IMG/VR virus record: IMGVR_UViG_3300042326_002137
Span: 1-34,014 of that record
DNA length: 34,014 nt
Strand: one strand, 5' to 3'
From: a virus
Position 1 is the first letter of the stretch. Each line of letters opens with the position of its first letter. The notes under the pieces are model-generated. The model saw only the letters and a program-made list of their open reading frames with translations, was not told where the DNA came from and did not search any database. A program made the position numbers and the translations under genes. This document shows, in pieces, positions 25,027-32,264 of the stretch.

Positions 25027-25466
25027 TATTTAATCCCTAATTCTTTCTCTGTGAAAATATGGAAAGTCCAGCCTCTGTCTTTACAAAATTCATAGGCGGC
25101 TTTCCATTTAGCTTCATTCGTTCCCCAAGTTTTTACCTCGGTCAAAAACGTTTTTTGTTTTTTGCCTTTGGTGTTTTTTGGTGGAATAGTTTGTACATAA
25201 GGTTTTACTTCTATCAAAATAGTTTCTTTCTTACCATCACTATTTATTTTTGTAACGATAAAGTCCGGAAAGTATCTGTGTATTTTTCCATCTATAGGAG
25301 ATCTGTATGGTATTATTATTTCTTCAGATCCCCAACTCAAAATATCCTTTCTAGAATCTAAATAAAGCATGAGTTTGAGTTCCCAACCCGAACGATATAC
25401 AATATTTGTTGGGTCGCCTTTGTATTTTTGTGGATTTTTAGGTTTAAAGAGTCCTTGTATCGGCAT
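25026..25466 (-). CDS. gp4: gp4-like head completion protein, 146 aa
   Basis: I chose ATG 25466 because GLFKPKNPQKYKGDPTNIVY begins 3 residues later, as in T4 gp4; the upstream open frame is antisense to gp48. The motifs RYFPDFIV and ILIEVKP form a PD-(D/E)xK-like nuclease core, known for this family. gp4 completes filled heads before tail joining; whether it cuts DNA ends is not settled. It is the first gene of the minus operon, with a CATAAATA late-type box about 25 nt upstream. Confidence 0.9.
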   Translation of the reverse strand: MPIQGLFKPKNPQKYKGDPTNIVYRSGWELKLMLYLDSRKDILSWGSEEIIIPYRSPIDGKIHRYFPDFIVTKINSDGKKETILIEVKPYVQTIPPKNTKGKKQKTFLTEVKTWGTNEAKWKAAYEFCKDRGWTFHIFTEKELGIK

Positions 25467-25475
25467 AAAAAACGT

Positions 25476-25503
25476 AATAAATAATAACAACAAGTTATTT
25501 ATG
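25476..25503. promoter_or_regulatory. Divergent T4-late-type promoter candidates
   Basis: AATAAATA (25476-25483, plus) and CATAAATA (25496-25503, minus) are each one base from the T4 late consensus TATAAATA. They sit in the 55-bp gap between divergent gp4 and gp48. No other promoter is visible for these late operons. Confidence 0.4.
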
Positions 25504-25521
25504 TAGCATAAGATAAAGAGA

Positions 25522-26253
25522 ATGCCATTTCCATCAACCACTTCAAATATCCCAAATTTCCCTAAACCATTAGACAGAAATGAAAATTCTGGTCCTTTGG
25601 TTTTTCCAAACGATTTGACAAACAGCACTGGTAGAAATTTCTACACACAAATACAATTCGTTCAATATTCTATATTCCAACAAATAAATTTTATGGGTTC
25701 GTATGCATTGCCATCCGGCGGTATGAAGCTTCCTATACCTTCTAAAGTAAACGACAACTTAATTTTACATTGGAGCCCAGTTTCTTTAACCGAATCTGTG
25801 TTAGGTGCAGCGGGTTCTTTTGGTAAAGGCGCTGGTCTTGTAGCACAATTAGGCGGTGCTGCGGTTCCTGGAGGACTTGCACTTAATCCATTGATGTTTT
25901 TGCTTTTCCAAAGACCTGAATACAGACAATTTTCGCTAAGTTGGTTGTTAACTCCAAGAAACGAAAAAGAATCTAACACAATTAAGAACATAGTTACTAA
26001 GTGCAAGAGGGCTGCTTCTCCTGACAGATTTGGTCCGTTTCTTATGACATATCCACAAGTAGCTCTAATTAAGATGTATCCAAATGATATTTTCGGGCAA
26101 ATGATATTTAAACCTTGTATTATAACATCTGTTCAAGTTAATTACACAAATGCTCCAACTCCAGCTTTCCATAAAAATGGAGCTCCTGCAGCAGTTGCAT
26201 TAACATTGAATCTGATGGAAATGCAGTTCTGGTTCAGAAACGAGATAACCTAA
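25522..26253 (+). CDS. gp48: gp48-like baseplate tail-tube cap, 243 aa
   Basis: The block NPLMFLLFQRPEYRQFSLSW, then LLTPRNEKESNTIKNIV, the segment FKPCIITSVQVNYT and the end LTLNLMEMQFWFRNEIT follow the gp48 pattern of T4-like phages. gp48 sits on the baseplate hub and, with gp54, starts tail-tube growth. A Gly/Ala-rich stretch (GAAGSFGKGAGLVAQLGGAA) at about residues 95-114 replaces part of the usual loop. AAAGAGA precedes the ATG. It overlaps gp53 by 1 nt. Confidence 0.85.
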   Translation: MPFPSTTSNIPNFPKPLDRNENSGPLVFPNDLTNSTGRNFYTQIQFVQYSIFQQINFMGSYALPSGGMKLPIPSKVNDNLILHWSPVSLTESVLGAAGSFGKGAGLVAQLGGAAVPGGLALNPLMFLLFQRPEYRQFSLSWLLTPRNEKESNTIKNIVTKCKRAASPDRFGPFLMTYPQVALIKMYPNDIFGQMIFKPCIITSVQVNYTNAPTPAFHKNGAPAAVALTLNLMEMQFWFRNEIT

Positions 26254-27131
26254 TGACAGACAGATATTTCGATAAGTTTCCTTTAATAACTTACGCTAAC
26301 AACACTATCGTAGATATTACCAGAAAAGTTACCCTTTTGGACAAAGTCTCTAGTAACCCATATGCATTTTACCCGTTTGAGATAACAAATTACGAAAGAC
26401 CAGACCAGCTTTGTAATCGATACTACAACGATTCGTACAAAACTTGGTTGATATATTTGGCTAACAACATTAAAGATCCGTATTATGAATGGTATTTGTC
26501 AGAAGACGAGCTAAATGAGTTCGTAGAGTTAAAATACGGTTCTTTTTATAAAGCACAAACTAAGATAAAATTTTACAGGAATGATTGGGAAAATAAAGAA
26601 CCGATATCAAAGAGCGAATACAACGCATTAACTCCTGGTCAGAAAAAATATTGGAATCCAAATTATGGTATGGGTTCTTCGGTAATTGACTATTCTAGAA
26701 AAGAAATAGACTGGTCATCAACAACCAACAAGATAATTTCTTATGCTGTAAGTAATACAAACTTTATTACAGACGAGTTATGTAACATTCGTTTACAAGG
26801 CGAGTATATTGGTAAAGGTCAAATAGTAGCTACTACCAACACGAATATATATCTACAGCATGTGTACGGCTCTTTCTTTACCAGTGATGTAATAACTTTA
26901 AGCGGCAATAGCTATATCTTTGGAACAGAAAGCAATTGTAATGCAGTTGTAACTGCAGTTTCTTCATCGGCTAATAATATAGCAGAAGAAGAATTAGTTT
27001 ATTGGAAACCAATCACTTACTATGACTATGAAGTAGAAAGAAACGAATACAACAAGTCAATAAGAGTTATTGACAGCAACCAAGCATCTGTAGCAGTAGA
27101 TAATTTGAGAGTTCTTTTGGAGACTGAATAA
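26253..27131 (+). CDS. gp53: gp53-like baseplate wedge protein, 292 aa
   Basis: The start DRYFDKFPLITYANNTIVDI and the block FEITNYERPDQLCNRYYNDS, followed by KTWLIYLANNIKDPYYEWYL and the late YYDYEVERNEYNKSIRVID, are typical of T4 gp53. It joins baseplate wedges into the hexagonal plate. The middle (residues about 165-245) is beta-rich and may be an inserted domain compared with T4's 196-aa protein. It overlaps both neighbours by 1 nt (TAATG). Confidence 0.85.
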   Translation: MTDRYFDKFPLITYANNTIVDITRKVTLLDKVSSNPYAFYPFEITNYERPDQLCNRYYNDSYKTWLIYLANNIKDPYYEWYLSEDELNEFVELKYGSFYKAQTKIKFYRNDWENKEPISKSEYNALTPGQKKYWNPNYGMGSSVIDYSRKEIDWSSTTNKIISYAVSNTNFITDELCNIRLQGEYIGKGQIVATTNTNIYLQHVYGSFFTSDVITLSGNSYIFGTESNCNAVVTAVSSSANNIAEEELVYWKPITYYDYEVERNEYNKSIRVIDSNQASVAVDNLRVLLETE

Positions 27132-28375
27132 TGGCTATTGGAGATATTAAATTTTCTGAATTGAAAATTGGTGGTGTTGATTTAAATGATCCTAATCAAG
27201 CTTATCCAGACGAAATAAACATATATGAAGACATTTTAAATTCTTATGGTCCAGCTATAGAAATAAGAGTTATTGATCCAACAGATGCCTTCGGTAAAAA
27301 CAACATTAATGGATCTTACGATCAAGACATAATCATTTCATTTTCTGATGATATGGGTAAAACTGTAAGGTTTAAATTCAAACAGCTTGAAAATTCAAAT
27401 TTGACAGACGAAGCTCAATTTAAGCAAGGTTCTTTGCATGCTAAAAGTTCCACTGTAAAAGGTGTAAGTCCAGAACTATTAAACGCTCAAGGACATTATG
27501 TACAAAAAAGCTGGGAAGATAAAACAACCAATATTGCTAGAGACATATTGAAAGACAATTATAAAACAGACAAGCAAATTGAAATTGATGACGATTCTAA
27601 AGAAAAAAGAAGATGGATTGCCTCTAACGAGCATCCACTAAAACAGTTACAAAAGTTAAACGAAGAACACGTGGCAACGCAAAGCCAATCTTCAACTTAT
27701 GTTATATTTCCAAAACAAGAAAAAGGCAATTCAAAATATAAAATAACTACTTACGAAAAGTTATTCCAACAAAGCCCAGTAGCAACGATAAAACAATCAA
27801 CAGTTCTTGATACCTCTGCCTCTACTGAAGAAGATAAAAGAAATTCTATAATGTGGATGAACGTCGGCGAGTCTTTTTATAGTGGTTCTAGACATCTAAC
27901 AAAATCTTCAGAACAAACTACAAATCTTTTTACACATAAGATCGTACAAACAGACTCTATACAAACTAAATTTGTTTTACCAGGTAAAGAAGTATATCAA
28001 GGGCAAACATCAAATCATAATGTTGTTCCGCAAAGAAAAATATATAGTAAACTAAATGAACCAAAAGAACAAAGAATAACACCAGCTGACGCTAAAACAA
28101 AAAGGGCTGAATTTCTTTCTCATTTGGCACAAAATTCAGCTGAATTAGAAATACCAGGAAATCCAGATATAACTTTAGGTTCAATGATAACTTTGCAAAT
28201 ACCCAAAAAAGTAGATGCAGGATTAGGCGGTGGTAATGAAATGCAATTCAATGATAAAGTTTTAGTAGTAGGTGTTAGACACAGAATAAAACCAGCAGGT
28301 AAAACACCTAGATATACTCAAGTGTTAAAAGTTGTGAAAGCATCTTTTTCTCAAGGCGGTGGAGGCAGTGCTTAA
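27131..28375 (+). CDS. Baseplate hub protein (gp27-like), 414 aa
   Basis: It has a hub-like layout: N-terminal DEINIYEDILNSYGPAIEIR domain, a central RWIASNEHPLKQLQKLNEEH block and a C-terminal GNPDITLGSMITLQIPKK, then VLVVGVRHRI, as in gp27 and phage late-control (gpD) hubs. It is directly followed by a separate OB-domain gene, as expected for gp27 next to gp5. In T4, a gp27 trimer carries the tail tube on the spike. The family match is by layout and context more than by sequence identity. Confidence 0.75.
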   Translation: MAIGDIKFSELKIGGVDLNDPNQAYPDEINIYEDILNSYGPAIEIRVIDPTDAFGKNNINGSYDQDIIISFSDDMGKTVRFKFKQLENSNLTDEAQFKQGSLHAKSSTVKGVSPELLNAQGHYVQKSWEDKTTNIARDILKDNYKTDKQIEIDDDSKEKRRWIASNEHPLKQLQKLNEEHVATQSQSSTYVIFPKQEKGNSKYKITTYEKLFQQSPVATIKQSTVLDTSASTEEDKRNSIMWMNVGESFYSGSRHLTKSSEQTTNLFTHKIVQTDSIQTKFVLPGKEVYQGQTSNHNVVPQRKIYSKLNEPKEQRITPADAKTKRAEFLSHLAQNSAELEIPGNPDITLGSMITLQIPKKVDAGLGGGNEMQFNDKVLVVGVRHRIKPAGKTPRYTQVLKVVKASFSQGGGGSA

Positions 28376-28764
28376 TGGCTAAGTTTTTAATTGCAGAAGT
28401 AAGACAAGGACCACATAAAGATCCTAGCAACTCAGGTCATTGTCAAATACGTATCTACAATAGACAAAATGATGAACAAAATATTAAAGACGAACATTTG
28501 AAGTGGGCATGCCCACTTCACCCAATAACATCTGCTGCAACTGCAGGAGTAGGTATTATACCTGCAGGTATGATTCCAGGTTCTAGAGTTTTGATAACTT
28601 ATTTGGATGATGATGAAGGCGAACAATATCCAATAATTCTTGGTACTTTGGGAAGAGGCGAGTTGCCAGATGAAGATGGTATAGGAAAAAGATCAGATAC
28701 ACAAACGGCTGGTAAAATTGATAATTCTAAACCAAATGATAATCCAGTCACAGTAAAGGTTTGA
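28375..28764 (+). CDS. gp5: gp5-like OB-fold hub protein, 129 aa
   Basis: The sequence LIAEVRQGPHKDPSNSGHCQ with IRIYNR, then LKWACPLHPITSAA and GSRVLITYLDDDEGEQYPII followed by LGTLGRG, matches the N-terminal OB domain of gp5/gpV-type spikes. Unlike T4 gp5 it lacks the lysozyme and the beta-helix, which are encoded elsewhere (lysozyme-like domain at 20790-22841, spike at 30083). It starts 1 nt inside the hub gene's stop and probably binds the hub ring. Confidence 0.8.
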   Translation: MAKFLIAEVRQGPHKDPSNSGHCQIRIYNRQNDEQNIKDEHLKWACPLHPITSAATAGVGIIPAGMIPGSRVLITYLDDDEGEQYPIILGTLGRGELPDEDGIGKRSDTQTAGKIDNSKPNDNPVTVKV

Positions 28765-28768
28765 AATA

Positions 28769-30079
28769 ATGGCTATTTACAATAATTTAACACAATTAGA
28801 TGCTGGAAAATCATTTAATTTTTCTATAAATAAAAAAGTCAGAATTGAAGATTATCCTCCATATGCAACACCTCCTAAACCAAAGGAAGATGGCAAGCAA
28901 AATTATGAAGGTAATGCAGTTCCTAATGCACCAAACAGAGACAAGCCAACAACTGCGGACGCTAAAAAAGGATTAAAAGATTTACCAGCTGCTATGGCTG
29001 CAGTAGACCCTAAAGGTTTGTCATCTATAGCCCCGAAGATGTATCAGATGTTAGGACAAATTGCTGCTGCCGCTGGTGGTGCATCTGAATCTACTCGAAA
29101 ACAAACTGTCGAGGATGCTTTGTCTGGTGCGTTAGCTATATTGTCTAACAAGTATACATTTGAATATCTGACTCTAGTTTTCAACAATGCGCTGCAAAAT
29201 GACGGTGTCAAGCTCATAGACAAAGGTTATCAATCTGTTGTTAAAAACGCATTGGCAAACCTCTACAAAAATTATTTGACCTATGGTGAGGGAAATATTC
29301 CAGAAACAACTTATGAGACAGTAACAACGATTGGAGATGCACCATCACCAATAGTAACTGATGTTCCAGATTTATACGTTCAGCAATATTATACAAAAGA
29401 AAACGATCCGTATCCTGGTTATACTGAATGGATTTCTCAAGATGGTTCTGATATTGTTTTTACAGAAAGAACAATAGGCGATCCATATTATACTTCTTCT
29501 AGCGAAGAGGTTTATTCTGATGCTGAAAAAAAGTTGGCCATAGCTTTAGAGCCTTTTGTGATAGAAAATAATTTGACTGCTCCAGAATTAAATGATCTTT
29601 TGTTGAGTCAAGAATCCCAAATAGAAAATAATACTGCTGAAAAAACAGGTGGCAAAAACTCTTCAAAGCAATTAATGAGCGTATTGATGCAATTAGCAGG
29701 ATATGCTGGAAAAATAGCTAACTTGCAACAATCTCTTCAATTGCCTATTTCTGTGTTAAACCAAGGTGGTATTAAAAAATCTCATGAATCTTTCATGAAA
29801 AACATTGGTCAATTAAGACAAGCAAAAGATAAGGCAAGAGAAGCAGCAAAACCTTTATCTGCTGCAGCAGGTTTACTTTCTTCCGTAGGAGCTTTATCAG
29901 GGGCGGTTGGTGCTGTTTCTGGAGCTGTTGGTGCAGTATCAGGTGCAGTAGGGGCTGTTTCCGGAGCTGTTGGTGCTGTAAGCTCTATTTCTTCTGTCTC
30001 TAGTGCAGTTTCCGCTGCACAAACTGTTGTAAAATCAACAGAACACGTGAAATCTTTATATAACACTATTACGAGTTAA
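28769..30079 (+). CDS. Large baseplate-region protein with SGAVGAV repeats, 436 aa
   Basis: ATG 28769 lies 4 nt after the OB gene. The N-terminal 70 residues are Pro/Lys-rich (YPPYATPPKPKEDGKQNYEG ...), the middle is helical (LPAAMAAVDPKGLSSIAPKM ...), and residues 377-404 are four perfect SGAVGAV repeats followed by Ser-rich helices. Proteins at this position in cyanophage-type genomes are virion structural proteins of unknown role. The repeat could be a flexible or glycine-zipper segment that passes a membrane or trimerises. No enzymatic motif is visible. Confidence 0.7.
   Translation: MAIYNNLTQLDAGKSFNFSINKKVRIEDYPPYATPPKPKEDGKQNYEGNAVPNAPNRDKPTTADAKKGLKDLPAAMAAVDPKGLSSIAPKMYQMLGQIAAAAGGASESTRKQTVEDALSGALAILSNKYTFEYLTLVFNNALQNDGVKLIDKGYQSVVKNALANLYKNYLTYGEGNIPETTYETVTTIGDAPSPIVTDVPDLYVQQYYTKENDPYPGYTEWISQDGSDIVFTERTIGDPYYTSSSEEVYSDAEKKLAIALEPFVIENNLTAPELNDLLLSQESQIENNTAEKTGGKNSSKQLMSVLMQLAGYAGKIANLQQSLQLPISVLNQGGIKKSHESFMKNIGQLRQAKDKAREAAKPLSAAAGLLSSVGALSGAVGAVSGAVGAVSGAVGAVSGAVGAVSSISSVSSAVSAAQTVVKSTEHVKSLYNTITS
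29897..29980 (+). repeat. Four 21-bp tandem units encoding SGAVGAV
   Basis: Units begin at 29897, 29918, 29939 and 29960. The protein repeat is exact (SGAVGAV x4), while the codons differ at third positions, so selection has kept the peptide. Confidence 0.9.
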
Positions 30080-30082
30080 AAT

Positions 30083-30886
30083 ATGGTAGATACTAACAAA
30101 AAATTACCTAAGCACGGTTGGGATGATGAAATTGTTCCAGAACAAGGTTGGGTTACTGGCGAACAAGACATCCTCGGCAGCAAAAACTTCAAATATGCTA
30201 ATCCTGACAAACCAGAGGATTTTAGCACACAGAAGGTTTCTGCTACAGGCTCTTATGGAACTACGCAATACGATAAAAACAAAAAAGAAATCGTAACAAA
30301 CTTATGCGTTGGAGAAATTCGAGGATATACAGCAGGTGGTTGTTCTTCACAAACAGATGGCCATAAAGACACTAGTGTAGATTCTACTTATCGTGAAAAT
30401 TGTACAGGAGACAAAGGTGTTTCGAGCAAATCAAGCTTTGAAGCCGCTACAAACAGTAAATATTCTTCAATATCAGGTTCTTATTATACATTTACAGTCG
30501 GACCAAGATCAGAGTCTAAAACGTTTAATGGTACAGACGGAGACGTTGCAGAAGAATTTTCCGGACATCGCCATTCTGCATACGAAAAAGATAAGGTAGA
30601 AGCAGTCAAAGGTAACAAAGTTACCATGATTGAGGAAGGCGATTACGCCATTCATACTAGTAAAGGTAATTTTGACTTACAAGTAAGTGAAGGCAAGCTT
30701 CACTTAATGACTTCTGCTGACGACTTAATCGCTAATAGTAATGTTAAAGTTTTATTGCAGGTTGGAAATCAGTCAAAAGTTACAGTTGAACCTTCTAAAG
30801 TTAGACTAGAAGTTGGTGGTGGTTCTTATATTGAAATTACTTCCGGAAGTATAAAAATGGTTTCTCCTCGTATTGACTTAAATTGA
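30083..30886 (+). CDS. Baseplate central spike protein (gp5 C-terminal/gpV-like), 267 aa
   Basis: The C-terminal third has the short beta-strand repeats of an intertwined beta-helix spike: DYAIHTSKGNFDLQVSEGKL, then KVRLEVGGGSYIEITSGSIK and MVSPRIDLN. The last motif (E-V-G-G-x-S-x-I-x-I-x-x-G-x-I-x-x-x-S-P-x-I-x-L/I-N) is typical of phage spike tips. It would form a trimer below the OB ring and carry the PAAR tip. The N-terminal half has Ser/Thr-rich strands and two or three cysteines. It is 3 nt after the repeat protein. Confidence 0.8.
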   Translation: MVDTNKKLPKHGWDDEIVPEQGWVTGEQDILGSKNFKYANPDKPEDFSTQKVSATGSYGTTQYDKNKKEIVTNLCVGEIRGYTAGGCSSQTDGHKDTSVDSTYRENCTGDKGVSSKSSFEAATNSKYSSISGSYYTFTVGPRSESKTFNGTDGDVAEEFSGHRHSAYEKDKVEAVKGNKVTMIEEGDYAIHTSKGNFDLQVSEGKLHLMTSADDLIANSNVKVLLQVGNQSKVTVEPSKVRLEVGGGSYIEITSGSIKMVSPRIDLN

Positions 30887-30896
30887 TGGAGGATAT

Positions 30897-31100
30897 ATGG
30901 CTCATCAATTTGTTATTTTAAAAAATGGAACTTTAGAAACTTACGATAAATATGAAGATATACCTGAAGAATTTGATAACCTTATTAAATTTTTACCCGA
31001 CATACCTGATGGTCCGCACACACACGAACAACATGAAGAAATTGATAGTTGGAATGAAAAACTAAAAGAATTGTTAAAGAAAGAAAAAAATTGCCAATAA
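30897..31100 (+). CDS. Conserved small baseplate-region protein, 67 aa
   Basis: ATG 30897 follows GGAGGATAT. The sequence FDNLIKFLPDIPDGPHTHEQ, then HEEIDSWNEKLKELLKKEK, is like a small protein found beside the spike genes in cyanophage-type T4 relatives ('F-x-P-D-I-P-x-x-P-H-T-x-x-x-H-x-E-I'). It may chaperone spike or hub assembly; this is inferred from position only. It overlaps the next gene by 10 nt. Confidence 0.75.
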   Translation: MAHQFVILKNGTLETYDKYEDIPEEFDNLIKFLPDIPDGPHTHEQHEEIDSWNEKLKELLKKEKNCQ

Positions 31101-31543
31101 TAGCTTCTCCAGCTTCTGTACTGACTAGCGTTGAAAGATATCAAACATTTACCGAGACTATTACTTTTTCTGCTGATGCTGGCGAAGTAATATCCAGTGC
31201 TAATTGCGTAAAGGGGTTTGTAGATAGCGAGGTTTTAGTTACTAACGGAGTTTCTACTGTTGTAATAAGCGGCAAGCACACAACAGCGTTTGGGCAAGAT
31301 GAAGTAAAATATGTAGAAAAAGGAAGTAGCGACAAACTACAGACTCCTAGCGTGGTTTACAAGTTTTCTGACGTTCCAGCAAACAAAGATTTATTCGAGG
31401 TCAATCAAGACCCTTCTGAAGGTATAACAAGAACTTACACAGTAAATGTCACTCATAGTGCAGGATCAAACACTTTCGTTTTTTCTCAATTTGTAGATAA
31501 TGATGTATCAGCAGGATATAACTTTTTACAGGATTACTATTAA
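31091..31543 (+). CDS. Beta-rich baseplate-region protein with TTG start, 150 aa
   Basis: There is no ATG in the open part of the frame. TTG 31091 overlaps the previous gene by 10 nt and follows a purine-rich AAAGAAAG stretch. The product is beta-rich (TFTETITFSADAGEVISSAN ... RTYTVNVTHSAGSNTFVFSQ) with no known motif. It overlaps the PAAR gene by 1 nt (TAATG). It may be a spike- or wedge-associated decoration. Confidence 0.7.
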   Translation: MPIIASPASVLTSVERYQTFTETITFSADAGEVISSANCVKGFVDSEVLVTNGVSTVVISGKHTTAFGQDEVKYVEKGSSDKLQTPSVVYKFSDVPANKDLFEVNQDPSEGITRTYTVNVTHSAGSNTFVFSQFVDNDVSAGYNFLQDYY

Positions 31544-31833
31544 TGCCAGCAGCAACTAGAATAGGTGATGCAGATGTTTCGCATTGCTCAGGTATGGTAA
31601 GAGCGCAAGGCTCCCCTAATGTTTTTGTTAATGGTAGAGCTTGGTCTAGACAAGGGGACAATAATACAGTTCATTTGCTCCCTGGAGATCCTTGTAGACC
31701 TCACGCAGCTCCGATAGCTGTTGGTTCTTCGAAAGTATTTGTTAACGGTAAAGGCGCTGGTAGAATTGGTGATGCAATTGCCGGCTGTACTTCTGTGGCG
31801 GCTGGTTCATCTAACGTATTTGCAGGTGGATAA
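31543..31833 (+). CDS. PAAR-domain spike tip, 96 aa
   Basis: The two PAAR-type halves are visible: AATRIGDADVSHCSGMV ... SPNVFVNGRAWSRQGD and GSSKVFVNGKGAGRIGDAIA, then CTSVAAGSSNVFAGG. His14, Cys15, His44, Cys51, His54 and Cys82 are candidate zinc ligands. PAAR proteins sharpen the tip of the contractile spike (T4 gp5.4, VgrG/PAAR in type VI secretion). It lies between the spike gene group and gp25, as expected. Confidence 0.95.
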   Translation: MPAATRIGDADVSHCSGMVRAQGSPNVFVNGRAWSRQGDNNTVHLLPGDPCRPHAAPIAVGSSKVFVNGKGAGRIGDAIAGCTSVAAGSSNVFAGG

Positions 31834-32264
31834 TGACTAGACTTTCTAGAGCAGAAACCTTAATTGGTGGTAACAATAGAAAAATAGAGTATTACTCTGA
31901 TTTCACCACAAGTTTTACAAAAACTCCTGTTGGCGATCAGTTAGCTCGAGTAATTAATGAAAAGTCGATAAATCAGTCTTTGAAAAATTTAATTCTCACG
32001 AATTTGGGTGAAAGATTATTTCAACCGTATATTGGTTCTAATGTTCTTGCGACTTTATTTGAACTCAACAATGGTGAAAATTTAAATGACGTAGAATTTT
32101 ACATTGAAAACACAATTAAAAACAACGAAAGAAGAGTAAATTTGCTCGGCGTTGATGTTTCTTTGGGCGATAACGAAAATGAAGTGAAAATATCGATTGT
32201 GTACAATACAATAAATAGTCCAGAACAAATAACATTTGAGTACATTTTAAGAAGAGTTCGATAA
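31833..32264 (+). CDS. gp25: gp25-like baseplate wedge protein, 143 aa
   Basis: The block YSDFTTSFTKTPVGDQLARV, then NLILTNLGERLFQPYIGSNV and the end PEQITFEYILRRVR, is the gp25/TssE pattern. The conserved E-R-x-F-x-P motif corresponds to the EPR sheath-starting motif (here GERLFQP). gp25 starts sheath assembly on the wedge, and 143 aa is close to T4's 132. It overlaps the PAAR gene by 1 nt and is joined to gp6. Confidence 0.9.
   Translation: MTRLSRAETLIGGNNRKIEYYSDFTTSFTKTPVGDQLARVINEKSINQSLKNLILTNLGERLFQPYIGSNVLATLFELNNGENLNDVEFYIENTIKNNERRVNLLGVDVSLGDNENEVKISIVYNTINSPEQITFEYILRRVR

Noticed and set aside
28825-28832. Exact T4 late promoter box TATAAATA
   Set aside because: It lies inside the 436-aa coding sequence in AT-rich DNA with no gene start nearby; chance is the simplest explanation.
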